64,000 nt of DNA from Pedobacter helvus (GTDB lineage: Bacteria; Bacteroidota; Bacteroidia; Sphingobacteriales; Sphingobacteriaceae): the NCBI RefSeq assembly GCF_005925325.1, contig NZ_SRMP01000001.1, positions 372,001 through 436,000 on the forward strand, read 5' to 3'. A program made the translations under genes and the position numbers. Positions 28,800-37,457 of the stretch are shown one piece after another. Position 1 is the stretch's first letter. Each line of letters opens with the position of its first letter. The notes beneath the pieces are model-generated. The model was not told the DNA's origin. It worked only from the letters and a program-made list of their open reading frames with translations, and made no database searches.

Positions 28800-29258
28800 C
28801 TATTTACTACTCAAAAGCGTAGTCTTTACACCAAATCTGTTTAAAAAATCTACACCTTCATCGCTTGCCAAACCTTTATAAGCGGCATAAGAATCGCGGT
28901 AAAAAACTTCCCTAATCCCTGAAGAAAGAATTAACCTAGCACAAGCAATACAAGGAGATAAAGTAGTGTACAAAGTAGATCCCTCTATTTTAGAACCGTT
29001 TTTTACTGCGTACAAAATAGCATTTTCCTCTGCGTGCAACGCCAAAGAGCAACTACCTTTGCTATCCCTTGCGCATCCGGTTTCTGGCCATTCTTCATCA
29101 CAGTTGTGCGTTCCGGGTGGCGGACCGTTATAACCTATAGAAATGATACGGGTATCTTTAGTTAACACCGCACCTACATGCGCTCTTACACAATGCGAAC
29201 GACTGGCCAAATCAGATGCCAGGTTCATATAAATTTCGTTAAAGGATTTTTTTGCCAT
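28800..29258 (-). CDS. dCMP deaminase / ComE-type cytidine deaminase
   Basis: Zinc deaminase converting dCMP to dUMP for thymidylate synthesis. It has 152 residues from ATG 29258 (MAKKSFNEIYMNLA). Zinc ligands and catalytic Glu are seen in LHAEENAI and LSPCIACA. The ComEB-type insertion GYNGPPPGTHNCDEEW-PETGC with extra Cys/His residues is present. A longer start at 29306 would run through the transporter's terminator hairpin, so it is rejected. It is a single gene downstream of the FHS transporter terminator. Confidence 0.93.
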   Translation of the reverse strand: MAKKSFNEIYMNLASDLASRSHCVRAHVGAVLTKDTRIISIGYNGPPPGTHNCDEEWPETGCARDSKGSCSLALHAEENAILYAVKNGSKIEGSTLYTTLSPCIACARLILSSGIREVFYRDSYAAYKGLASDEGVDFLNRFGVKTTLLSSK

Positions 29259-29271
29259 GTAGTAAGAAATG

Positions 29272-29302
29272 AAAAAGCCCTCCGAAAAAATCGAAGAGCT
29301 TT
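29272..29302 (-). terminator. terminator of the upstream FHS transporter gene
   Basis: On the minus strand AAAGCTCTTCGA pairs with TCGGAGGGCTTT over 12 positions with G-U wobbles, followed by TTTTTC. It sits between the transporter stop (29349) and the dCMP deaminase start (29258). Confidence 0.75.
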
Positions 29303-29348
29303 CCAAAATTAATGTTTTTATTGTGTTGGAAAAATAGCTATTTCCGAT

Positions 29349-30635
29349 TTAGCTTTTTGCACCGGCTTTATGTCCTCTTGTTGCGAAGTAAATGATGTAT
29401 AAATAACCTGGTAACATCGCATATAAAAAGGCATGCTGAAAATCGATATGCAATTTATCTTTCATAAAACCGTAAACCAATGGCCAAATTGCACCGCCAG
29501 CAATACCCATAATCATAATTGCAGAACCTGTTTTGGTAAACTTACCTAAACCTTTAATTCCGAGAGGAAAAATAGCTGGCCACATTAATGAGTTAGCCAG
29601 GCCTAACAGAGCTACAAACCAAAAAGAAATCACACCAGAAGTAAATACAGATAACATCGTAAACACAATACCTACTGAAGTACATACCATCAGTGCTTTT
29701 TGTTGGCTTATAAATTTAGGGATAGTAATCATCCCTATTAAATAGCCAACAAGCATAAAACCTAGTGTAAACGCAGTAGCATTATCTCTAAAAACCTGAG
29801 GAACGGTGCCCAACTGTCTGGCATAAGTTCCAATAATGTCGCCGGCCATTACTTCTACGGCTACACAGAAGAAAATAGCTAAAGAACCCAGAAAAAGGTG
29901 AGGATAATCGAAAATCGTTAGACGAGAAGTACTTGCACCTTTTACAGAAACTTCTTCTTCTTCCATATTAACTTCTGGAAGCTTTACAAACTTTAGCAAT
30001 AGAGCAAATACCCCCAAAAATACAGCTAGCGCAATGTACGGTGTATGCAACTGGTTGAGCAACTCATCTAGTATCGTCTGTTTTTCTACCTCAGTAGCGG
30101 CGCTCGCCAATTTAGCTTCTGCTTCGTTAGCACCTTTTAAAAGTAATGCTCCTAAAACGATAGGTGCGATAATACCAGCCGTTTTATTACAAAATCCAGC
30201 GATAGAAATACGTTGTGCAGCACTATCTATAGGTCCTATAATGCTTAAATACGGATTTACCGCCGTCTGCAACAAAGCCATACCAGAACCTTGTACAAAA
30301 ATAGCGGCTAAAAACAAGCCATAACTACTTTGCTCGGCTGCTGGAATAAATAACAACGACCCCAAGCCTAAAACAACTACACTTACCACCAAACCGTTAT
30401 GGAAACCTATTTTCTTTAAAATCCATGAACTCGGGATAGCTAAGAAAAAGTAAGCGATATAAGATGCAAAAGTCACCAAGAAAGCTTGCAGATCTGTTTC
30501 TAGATCAAATGCTTTTTTTGCGAATGGAATAAGTGAGCCGTTAGCCCAGGTTACAAAGCCTAAAATAAAGAAGAAGGCACAACAAATTACCATCGGTAGT
30601 AATGCCGTCCTCTTTTGAGGTTGAATTGATGTCAT
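29349..30635 (-). CDS. FHS family sugar MFS transporter (FucP/GluP-like)
   Basis: Inner-membrane sugar:proton symporter of 428 residues with 12 predicted helices. Family features are the N-terminal FFFILGFVTWANGSLIPF segment, GMALLQTAVNPYLSIIGP, and RISIAGFCNKTAGIIAPI, as in FucP and glucose/galactose permeases. A central cytoplasmic loop (about 215-240, acidic) separates the halves. The second FHS transporter lies just upstream with its own terminator. Substrate cannot be fixed: fucose, glucose, galactose or a pectin-derived monosaccharide are all possible. Confidence 0.9.
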   Translation of the reverse strand: MTSIQPQKRTALLPMVICCAFFFILGFVTWANGSLIPFAKKAFDLETDLQAFLVTFASYIAYFFLAIPSSWILKKIGFHNGLVVSVVVLGLGSLLFIPAAEQSSYGLFLAAIFVQGSGMALLQTAVNPYLSIIGPIDSAAQRISIAGFCNKTAGIIAPIVLGALLLKGANEAEAKLASAATEVEKQTILDELLNQLHTPYIALAVFLGVFALLLKFVKLPEVNMEEEEVSVKGASTSRLTIFDYPHLFLGSLAIFFCVAVEVMAGDIIGTYARQLGTVPQVFRDNATAFTLGFMLVGYLIGMITIPKFISQQKALMVCTSVGIVFTMLSVFTSGVISFWFVALLGLANSLMWPAIFPLGIKGLGKFTKTGSAIMIMGIAGGAIWPLVYGFMKDKLHIDFQHAFLYAMLPGYLYIIYFATRGHKAGAKS

Positions 30636-30733
30636 AGTTTTAGTTTGGTTTAAAATATCCGACTAACTTAAACAAAACCACTCAAATTTTAAATAATTTT
30701 AAAAACCAATAACTACCCAAACGTTGAGAGGGC

Positions 30734-30767
30734 AAAAAAAATGCCCTTCAATAAATGAAAGGCATTT
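30734..30767 (-). terminator. terminator of the distal FHS transporter gene
   Basis: On the minus strand AAATGCCTTTCA pairs with TGAAGGGCATT, followed by eight T. It lies just past the stop of the transporter gene at 30785. Confidence 0.85.
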
Positions 30768-30784
30768 CTAAGAATATTATCGTA

Positions 30785-32215
30785 TTAATGCCCACCAGAA
30801 ACCTTCTTGTCAAAAGAAATACCCTGAGCTTTTAAAATTGAGCTTGCTCTTAAAGCATAAAATACCAAATAAGAGAAACACAAAACGCCAACTACATAGC
30901 TATATTGGATGCCAGTAAACTCAGATACATAGCCTTGGAAATAGCTGATAAATCCACCACCCATAATCATCATGATCAAGAAGCTACTACCTTGACTGGT
31001 ATTCTTGCCTAAACCACTAACAGCCAAGGTAAAAATACATGGCCATAATGTACTACAGAATAAACCTACGCTTGTAAATGCGTATACACTCACCATTCCA
31101 GAAGTTGACATTCCAGTTATTAATGCTAAGATACCCACCAGCGAAAAAATCAACAACATTCTTGCTGGGTTACCTTTACTCATTACATCGGCAATAATTA
31201 ACACTAAAATAATTAATGCATATACATAAAAAGGTCCTAAATCGTGCTTTGCAATAGCATTAACTAACAAAAATACACCAAAGGCTAAGTATGGTGCTAC
31301 AAATCTTAACACTTTCTGCAAGCTAACTTTATCTGTGAAAGCTTCTACAGCGCCAGTCCAACGGCCAATCATCATACTTGCCCAATAAAGTGAAATATAG
31401 GGTGCGATATCTTTAGTTGCGAAGCCCAATTTGTGGTTCATGTAGTCTGGTAAATTACTTGCTGTAGATACTTCCACCCCTACGTAAACGAAAATTGCAA
31501 TCATCCCTAAAACCAGTTGAGGGTATTTTAACGCAGATGTTCTGCCGCCCACTTCTTCAACATCAACTTCTGCCAAAGCAGGTTTATCCGGCAAAGCCGA
31601 AAATTTCAGAAAGATAGCAACCGCTAAAAAAGCAGCACCGAGAATTAGATATGGAATTTTAACGCTTTCGATATCAAGTGTTGTGCTTTCACTTGTGGCT
31701 GTGCCAAAAATTGCAAAACTTACAATTAACGGTCCAATGGTAGTACCGAAGTTATTGATACCACCAGCCATTGTTAAACGTTGAGAACCCGTTTTTACTG
31801 GCCCTAAAGCAATTGCTAATGGATTTGCCACCGTTTGTTGTAGGGAAAAACCTAAAGCTACTGTAAACAATCCTGCCAACATCAATGGAAACGAGCCTAA
31901 ATTCGCTGCTGGGTAAAATAACAATGTACCAACCGCAGAAATGGTTAAACCTAAAGCTAAACTGTTTTTATAACCAATTTTGTTGATTAAATCGGTTTTC
32001 ATTAATGCCGAGATACCTATATAGATGATTGAACCTACTGTATAAGCGATATAGAATGCTAAAGATACGAGTTGGCTTTCACTTTGCGATAATTTAAATG
32101 CTTCTTTAAAAACTGGGATGAGAATATCATTACTCGCTGCAACAAAGCCCCAAAAAAAGAACACAGTTACCAAAGGTATAAACTGCGCCCAGTTAGTCTT
32201 TACATTTTGTTCCAT
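30785..32215 (-). CDS. MFS sugar transporter, FHS-like (glucose/galactose type)
   Basis: A 476-residue, 12-helix permease. It opens with FIPLVTVFFFWGFVAASNDILIPVFKEAF and carries FSLQQTVANPLAIALGP and RLTMAGGINNFGTTIGPLIVSFA, the paralogous positions of FHS sugar permeases. It is longer than its neighbour owing to extended loops. It forms its own transcription unit ending in the hairpin at 30734-30767. The sugar is unknown. Confidence 0.88.
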   Translation of the reverse strand: MEQNVKTNWAQFIPLVTVFFFWGFVAASNDILIPVFKEAFKLSQSESQLVSLAFYIAYTVGSIIYIGISALMKTDLINKIGYKNSLALGLTISAVGTLLFYPAANLGSFPLMLAGLFTVALGFSLQQTVANPLAIALGPVKTGSQRLTMAGGINNFGTTIGPLIVSFAIFGTATSESTTLDIESVKIPYLILGAAFLAVAIFLKFSALPDKPALAEVDVEEVGGRTSALKYPQLVLGMIAIFVYVGVEVSTASNLPDYMNHKLGFATKDIAPYISLYWASMMIGRWTGAVEAFTDKVSLQKVLRFVAPYLAFGVFLLVNAIAKHDLGPFYVYALIILVLIIADVMSKGNPARMLLIFSLVGILALITGMSTSGMVSVYAFTSVGLFCSTLWPCIFTLAVSGLGKNTSQGSSFLIMMIMGGGFISYFQGYVSEFTGIQYSYVVGVLCFSYLVFYALRASSILKAQGISFDKKVSGGH

Positions 32216-32425
32216 ATTTGGTTTTGAAAATTAAGGTTTTAAAAATTTTGATAAACATAATCAATTTTTATGAAACCAATAGTGTACTATTTACACTTTA
32301 ACTTTACTCTGCATTGAGCTAGCTTTTTACATTTTCCATCGTTAATTACCAATTGTAAAAACTCAATAAAATTTAAGGTTTTAAAGCTGAAAATTGCATA
32401 TTAGCAGAAATTACGAAAGTAAAAC

Positions 32426-33049
32426 ATGTTTGAAGCAATCATTTTGGGTATAGGGGCAGGACTGATTTCATCTTTTTTAACAGGGCCTGTTTTTTTCGCC
32501 ATGATTAAGACCAGTATTGAGAGAGGCTTTAAGGCAGGCTTTTCTCTTGCTTCTGGAGTAATTGTAAGTGACCTGATCTTAATAACTATTGTTCTTTTTG
32601 GTTCACATTTCTTCGAGTACAAGCGAGAATTTGATAAATATGTGGGTACTGTTGGAGGAATTTTTATCGTAGGTGTTGGTTTGTACTATCTTTTATCAAA
32701 CGTAAAAATCAACTATTCTGAAGGCGATAATATTAAAGTGAGCAAAAGAGGTTACGTACTCAAAGGCTTTCTGATGTGTATCCTCACCCCTTCTACCTTG
32801 ATGTTTTGGGTAGTGGTAAGTGGCATTATTTCGGTGAAACTAGCAACCTTGCCCGAAAAAATACTCTGTTTCATTATTGCAATGGCTACTCAATTAGCTA
32901 TTGATGGCTTAAAAACCTATTATGCCAGCAAGCTCCGCTATCGGATTAAAGAAAACGCCTTGAAAAAGCTGAACAAGATTGCCGGCGTGGTGATCATCGG
33001 TTTCGCTATTTGGCTCATCATTAAAACCTATCTTCAGTTCTACCAATAA
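32426..33049 (+). CDS. LysE/RhtB family exporter
   Basis: Inner-membrane exporter of amino acids or related metabolites, 207 residues, six hydrophobic helices. The N-terminal signature GIGAGLISSFLTGPVFFAMIKTSIERGFKAG with the Gly-Pro pair and the central GFLMCILTPSTLMFWVVVSG match the LysE superfamily. It is divergent from the FHS transporter. The upstream 210 bp are AT-rich with no gene. Substrate unknown. Confidence 0.9.
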   Translation: MFEAIILGIGAGLISSFLTGPVFFAMIKTSIERGFKAGFSLASGVIVSDLILITIVLFGSHFFEYKREFDKYVGTVGGIFIVGVGLYYLLSNVKINYSEGDNIKVSKRGYVLKGFLMCILTPSTLMFWVVVSGIISVKLATLPEKILCFIIAMATQLAIDGLKTYYASKLRYRIKENALKKLNKIAGVVIIGFAIWLIIKTYLQFYQ

Positions 33050-33094
33050 AACAACTCGCTAATCAAGTTGTTAATCCTTAACAATTAAAATGTT

Positions 33095-33301
33095 ATGGAA
33101 CCTTTTGAAATTAACTTAGCTGGCCAAGTGTTAAACATACAGCCTCGTCTAGACGGTGCTTATGATATTTTCGACGGCAGCGAAAAGATTGGAACTGTTG
33201 TTCCTGTTTCCGCTAACGGACAAACTAATTGGACTTCGGAAGAATTGAATGTCGATTATGCGAAGCAGATTGGCGAATTGATTGATGAGTATAAACTTTA
33301 G
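33095..33301 (+). CDS. small hypothetical protein
   Basis: A 68-residue acidic soluble protein (QVLNIQPRLDGAYDIFDGSE then TNWTSEELNVDYAKQIGELID). It looks like a small beta-hairpin plus a C-terminal helix. I do not recognise a family. It lies 45 bp after the LysE gene and 9 bp before the next ORF, so it may be in the same transcript. Confidence 0.6.
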   Translation: MEPFEINLAGQVLNIQPRLDGAYDIFDGSEKIGTVVPVSANGQTNWTSEELNVDYAKQIGELIDEYKL

Positions 33302-33310
33302 TGTTATAAT

Positions 33311-33697
33311 ATGAAAAATTACATATTGTTACCAAGTGAACTTTCAGCCGAATATTCAAAAAACGTATTACCTAGACTAGATGCGAAGATAACGCAACTT
33401 AACGAAGACAAAAGGGCCGAAATTCTAAATTATGAAACAGTTGAAGACTTAGTAATAGAAAGATTAAGTGAACTATCTTTTTATAAGCATTTAATTAAAT
33501 GCATGATATTTGATGACTACGATAATTTCTTCATGAATACAAGCAGCTTTGGTTTGTTAGATGTAATTTATAAAGCAGAAATAGAAGTTGGAAAAACATA
33601 TTTTACGGCAGACATACATGTGCATTATGTTTTAGACGGCGATAAGATAATTGATTGGAAACTTTTAGAACTTTCAATGATTTCCAGTCCATTTTAA
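33311..33697 (+). CDS. hypothetical protein
   Basis: A 128-residue soluble protein of mixed helix and strand with no signal peptide and no family I can name. It overlaps the convergent ApbE gene by 24 nt at the 3' ends. Its host-like AT-rich codon use and close spacing to the small upstream gene support it being real. Confidence 0.6.
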   Translation: MKNYILLPSELSAEYSKNVLPRLDAKITQLNEDKRAEILNYETVEDLVIERLSELSFYKHLIKCMIFDDYDNFFMNTSSFGLLDVIYKAEIEVGKTYFTADIHVHYVLDGDKIIDWKLLELSMISSPF

Positions 33698-34699
33698 ACT
33701 CCTCTTTACCTTACCCCTAAAATTAGCCGACTTAACTATTTCTCCATCATCAGTTACCATTACACAACGATAAGCCGGATGTTTTTGAATAAGCGCTAAT
33801 CCTTTGTCTTTACCCAATACCATTATTGAAGTACTGAAGCCATTTGCTTGTTCTGCACTCGGTCCAATTACGGTAACGCTAATTAGTCCAGTAGCCGGAT
33901 AGCCTGTAACCGGATTAATGATATGCGCATATCGTTTACCATTAAATTCCACATATTTCTCATAGCTTCCCGATGTTGTCACCGCTTCTCTTTTCAAAGA
34001 AATAATGGCCAGGTACTTTTCTTCATCAAACGGATTAGTAATGCCAACGTTCCAAGCTTTTCCGTTAGGTTTTACTCCCCAAGTTGTCATATCTCCAGAA
34101 GCATTTACAATACCAGCTTTAATGCCTTTATTTTCCATCAATTCTCGACCTTTATCTGCCGCATACCCCTTCCCTGTAGAACCGAAGCCAATTTTCATTC
34201 CGCTTAATTTCAGGAAAATAGTAGAATTAAGACTGTCCAATTCGATATTTTGATAGCCAACTTTTGCTACCGATTTTTTGATTTCATCAGGAGTAGGCAT
34301 TTGTTTCATCGAACCATCGAATTTCCAAATCCTATCCATTGCAGCATAGCTGATATCGAATGCACCATCTGTGATTTTAGAAAAGTATAATGCTCTTTTA
34401 GTAAGCTCAAACACTTCCCGATCTACTTTTACGGATTTAATTCCAGCATTACGATTAACTTCCGAAATTTGTGAACTTTCCTTCCAATCTGAGATCAAAT
34501 CTTCTATTCGGCTCATCTCGGAGATGACTTCATCAATGTGTTTTTCGGCTTTTGCTGAGTCTGCGGCAACGATAGTAATATCAAAACGGCTACCCATTAA
34601 GGTAACTGGTCGTTGGCGTTGTACTTGGGCGAACGAGCTTATATTACCTAATTGTACCAATATGATGGAGCAACATGTTAGTAACAGCTTTCTAGACAT
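33674..34699 (-). CDS. apbE: FAD:protein FMN transferase (ApbE)
   Basis: Periplasmic enzyme that links FMN to a Thr/Ser of extracytoplasmic redox proteins using FAD and Mg2+. It has 341 residues with a signal peptide (about 1-25, SSFAQ). Family motifs are LMGSRFDITIV, FDISYAAMDRIWKF, KIGFGSTGKGYAADK, GIVNASGDMTTWG and AHIINPVTGYPA. The last three genes of the operon upstream encode an ankyrin protein, a DUF2271 protein and a PepSY flavoreductase, likely substrates or partners. Assignment is firm. Confidence 0.96.
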   Translation of the reverse strand: MSRKLLLTCCSIILVQLGNISSFAQVQRQRPVTLMGSRFDITIVAADSAKAEKHIDEVISEMSRIEDLISDWKESSQISEVNRNAGIKSVKVDREVFELTKRALYFSKITDGAFDISYAAMDRIWKFDGSMKQMPTPDEIKKSVAKVGYQNIELDSLNSTIFLKLSGMKIGFGSTGKGYAADKGRELMENKGIKAGIVNASGDMTTWGVKPNGKAWNVGITNPFDEEKYLAIISLKREAVTTSGSYEKYVEFNGKRYAHIINPVTGYPATGLISVTVIGPSAEQANGFSTSIMVLGKDKGLALIQKHPAYRCVMVTDDGEIVKSANFRGKVKRSLKWTGNH

Positions 34700-34762
34700 T
34701 CTAGATATTCATATGGTTTTACCTTTAAACAGATACTTAAATAAATTCAGTATGAGGTAGTG

Positions 34763-36958
34763 CTAATAACAATCCGCCAGCAACTGACCTTTTTCTTTGT
34801 AGAACGAAAGTTCATTACCATTTATTTCTGAGCAGATTTCATTTAGTACTTGTTCTACGTCTTGCTGCATTAGTAAAGAACCACAAATCATTACCACGCC
34901 ATCATTTTTAAGCAATTTAGCTAATTGTTCAGCATCCTTTCGAATTAAATCCATTACATAACAATGATTTTGCTCACGCGAGAAAGCAATTTGGTAGCTT
35001 TTAAGTTTATGATTTTGGATTTGTTGCTCTAAGAAAGCCTTATGTTGCTTGATAATTTCAGTTTCTTTACGGAAACCGATATACAAGTGATGATCACTAT
35101 TCTTTGTACTTTGCGAAATCATCCCTAAAAATGGTGCAATCCCAGTTCCGTTACCAATCATAGCAACCGACTTGTTTTTAGGTAAATGAAATGAGGCATT
35201 GGTTACCATTCTAGCCCGAAAAACATCGCCCACTTTAAGCTTATTCAAATACTCAGATCCCAAACCTGGTTGATGTAGCTTTACCACTAGCTGTACATTT
35301 CCTTTGCAACGAGCTACAGAATACAAACGCTCCCGATTATCGTCGGCAGGGTAAATGGCCAACAAATCTCCCGAAGTAAATTTAGTTCTGGCTGGCGTGC
35401 GAATAGTGAGCATGAATGTTTGTTCTTGTTCATTAACCTCAGTTCTATCTAACACCATCATTTTTTGCAAGCCTTTTGGCTTTTTCGCATATAAAGCTGG
35501 CGTAGTAGCTAGTTCTATTTTTGCTTTTTCGCTCCAAGCCTTCACCCAAGCCACAAATTGTGGAGCCGATTTATCATCTACAGTGTAAAGTCCGGTTAAT
35601 TGATCTGCCCAACTTTGTGTCGCTAACTTTTGGTCTATCTGTTTGGCAAATTCACAAAAATCGGGATAGGCGTGCGAACCAAAACCTACTACAGCTACGT
35701 TTATTTTGTGCTTTTGAGGATATTTATCAATCAACTGCAAAAACTTGTTCCCATTTGAAGGCGGATCGCCCAACCCATAAGTTGAAGCAAACACCAATAA
35801 GTGCTTTGCATTTGGATAAACTTCGTATTGATTTAACTGCGCTAAAAAAGACACCTTTCCTTGCGCATTCAATTGCTCGTGAATGGCATTTGCAAAACGA
35901 AGCGTGCTTCCGTTTTCTGTACCCACCAATAAGATATATTCGGCATCTTTTCCTTTGTGTTTATTCTTAATTTTGGTTGCCCTTCTCTTTAAAGTAATCG
36001 CAAAACCCGAATAGATGAAGAACAAGATGTTTAAACAAGCCATCCCTAAAATAATTGCCCAAATGATATTCGTTCGACCGGTATGTAAATCTAAACTTAG
36101 GTTTTCTAGCAGCAGGGTTGCTGGATATTTAACTTCACTTTCTATTTTTCCTGTAAACTGATTAACGATCAATTCTCTGTCGTTCAGTTTTAGATTATAG
36201 TACTCTTCTGGGTCTTCGGCAAAAGGGAATTCTATCTTTTTAACGTCCGTCAGTTTTGTGTTTTTAAACAACTCGAAATCAGCAATTTTCTTTTGAGCTT
36301 GTTCTTCTTCTGAAGCTACAATTTCTTTATGCTCGGCTTTATGTTCTGGAAAGAGCTGAAACCTCGCCATAGAAAGGTAAGTTCCAGTTAAGGCGATAAT
36401 TAGAACTGGAATTAAAATAATCCTTCCGGTAATGATGTGATAATACTGAGCAAAATACTCTCTAATTACTTTCGTAAAAAAACGCTGCATTCCTCGCTGA
36501 CGTTGAATGACCAAAGCCAAACCAGAAATGGCAATTAAAAGGAGTAGGAATGAAATTATCCCAATTATTGCACGACCCGTTTCCTTCAAAAATAAAGAGC
36601 GATGAAGAGCTATATTCCAAGTGACGAAAGCACTTTTCTCTACTGGTTTACCTAAAACTTTTGCAGTTGTAGGATCGATGTAAGCATCAATCTCATTGCT
36701 TTCTTCATCAAATCCCTTTAAACGAACAAAACCATTATGATCTACATCAATCTCGCTGATTTCGGAGAATTTCTTCTTTAAAACAGGAACGGTTTGAGCT
36801 AAGGTAATCTGATCGAAATTAGCAACACGATAGGGCGGCATTTTTTCTTGCACCGCATCTATAGCAAGTATGGCACCGGTAACCGATGCCATAATTAGAA
36901 AAAGCGATGAAATTAATGCCAATGCCAAATGGGCATAACGCCAAATGGATAAGGTCAT
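34763..36958 (-). CDS. PepSY-TM flavodoxin/NADPH reductase fusion (sulfite-reductase-like transmembrane flavoprotein)
   Basis: A 731-residue inner-membrane electron carrier. The N-terminal half is a PepSY-associated TM domain with helices near 11-33, 130-151, 174-197 and 300-325 and two periplasmic PepSY segments. A flavodoxin domain starts near 340 (LLVGTENGSTLRFANAI, FASTYGLGDPPSNG). FAD-binding (RERLYSVARC-type) and NAD-binding (VAMIGNGTGIAPFLGMI) modules complete it. It should move electrons from cytoplasmic NAD(P)H across the membrane, to iron or to a flavinylated periplasmic partner. It lies 9 bp after the DUF2271 gene and before apbE. Confidence 0.9.
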   Translation of the reverse strand: MTLSIWRYAHLALALISSLFLIMASVTGAILAIDAVQEKMPPYRVANFDQITLAQTVPVLKKKFSEISEIDVDHNGFVRLKGFDEESNEIDAYIDPTTAKVLGKPVEKSAFVTWNIALHRSLFLKETGRAIIGIISFLLLLIAISGLALVIQRQRGMQRFFTKVIREYFAQYYHIITGRIILIPVLIIALTGTYLSMARFQLFPEHKAEHKEIVASEEEQAQKKIADFELFKNTKLTDVKKIEFPFAEDPEEYYNLKLNDRELIVNQFTGKIESEVKYPATLLLENLSLDLHTGRTNIIWAIILGMACLNILFFIYSGFAITLKRRATKIKNKHKGKDAEYILLVGTENGSTLRFANAIHEQLNAQGKVSFLAQLNQYEVYPNAKHLLVFASTYGLGDPPSNGNKFLQLIDKYPQKHKINVAVVGFGSHAYPDFCEFAKQIDQKLATQSWADQLTGLYTVDDKSAPQFVAWVKAWSEKAKIELATTPALYAKKPKGLQKMMVLDRTEVNEQEQTFMLTIRTPARTKFTSGDLLAIYPADDNRERLYSVARCKGNVQLVVKLHQPGLGSEYLNKLKVGDVFRARMVTNASFHLPKNKSVAMIGNGTGIAPFLGMISQSTKNSDHHLYIGFRKETEIIKQHKAFLEQQIQNHKLKSYQIAFSREQNHCYVMDLIRKDAEQLAKLLKNDGVVMICGSLLMQQDVEQVLNEICSEINGNELSFYKEKGQLLADCY

Positions 36959-36967
36959 TTTATATAT

Positions 36968-37453
36968 TTACGATTGTACTTTACTAAATCTAACGTATTT
37001 GATGTAGCCTTTACCATCGGCTTTACCTGCAAGGCCTTCTGTAGTTAAAGGAATTTCAACATCGGCTACGTGGTACTTTTGAGCTTCAACAGAGCTTTCG
37101 AAACGTAGTTTGTAACCTTTGTTAATTACGGCATCATCAATATCTAAATTAATCATGGTCCTATCTCCACCACCAATAGAGGCACCAGTTTTACCATCAA
37201 TCTTCTTTGTTTTATTGAAGAACTTAAACCACTCTTTAAATCCGTTATACCACTTTTTGTCATCGCCCATCATGTACAAGGTTTTCTCATAATCTCCCTT
37301 TGGGTTAATTAATGAAACAACGATATAAGCCTCTTCACCAGTATATGCATTCATTTGCAACATACACTTGTATTTAGAAGTTTGAGCCTGTGCCTGGGCA
37401 GCAGCAAAAGTTAATAATAATCCTAGCGCACAAATCTTTAAAAAAGCCTTCAT
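36968..37453 (-). CDS. DUF2271 exported protein, possible flavinylated carrier
   Basis: A 161-residue exported protein with a signal peptide (1-23, AQAQA). The mature domain is a small beta-rich DUF2271 module. Residues 86-92 read DGKTGAS, which fits the D-G-x-T-G-A-[ST] pattern that ApbE uses for covalent FMN attachment, with Thr89 as acceptor. Being encoded directly before a PepSY flavoreductase, with ApbE at the operon end, supports a role as a periplasmic flavin electron carrier. The motif is seen; flavinylation itself is inference. Confidence 0.85.
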   Translation of the reverse strand: MKAFLKICALGLLLTFAAAQAQAQTSKYKCMLQMNAYTGEEAYIVVSLINPKGDYEKTLYMMGDDKKWYNGFKEWFKFFNKTKKIDGKTGASIGGGDRTMINLDIDDAVINKGYKLRFESSVEAQKYHVADVEIPLTTEGLAGKADGKGYIKYVRFSKVQS

Positions 37454-37457
37454 TCAA

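Noticed and set aside
29259..29306. Longer start for the dCMP deaminase
   Set aside because: The extension reads through the terminator hairpin of the upstream transporter.
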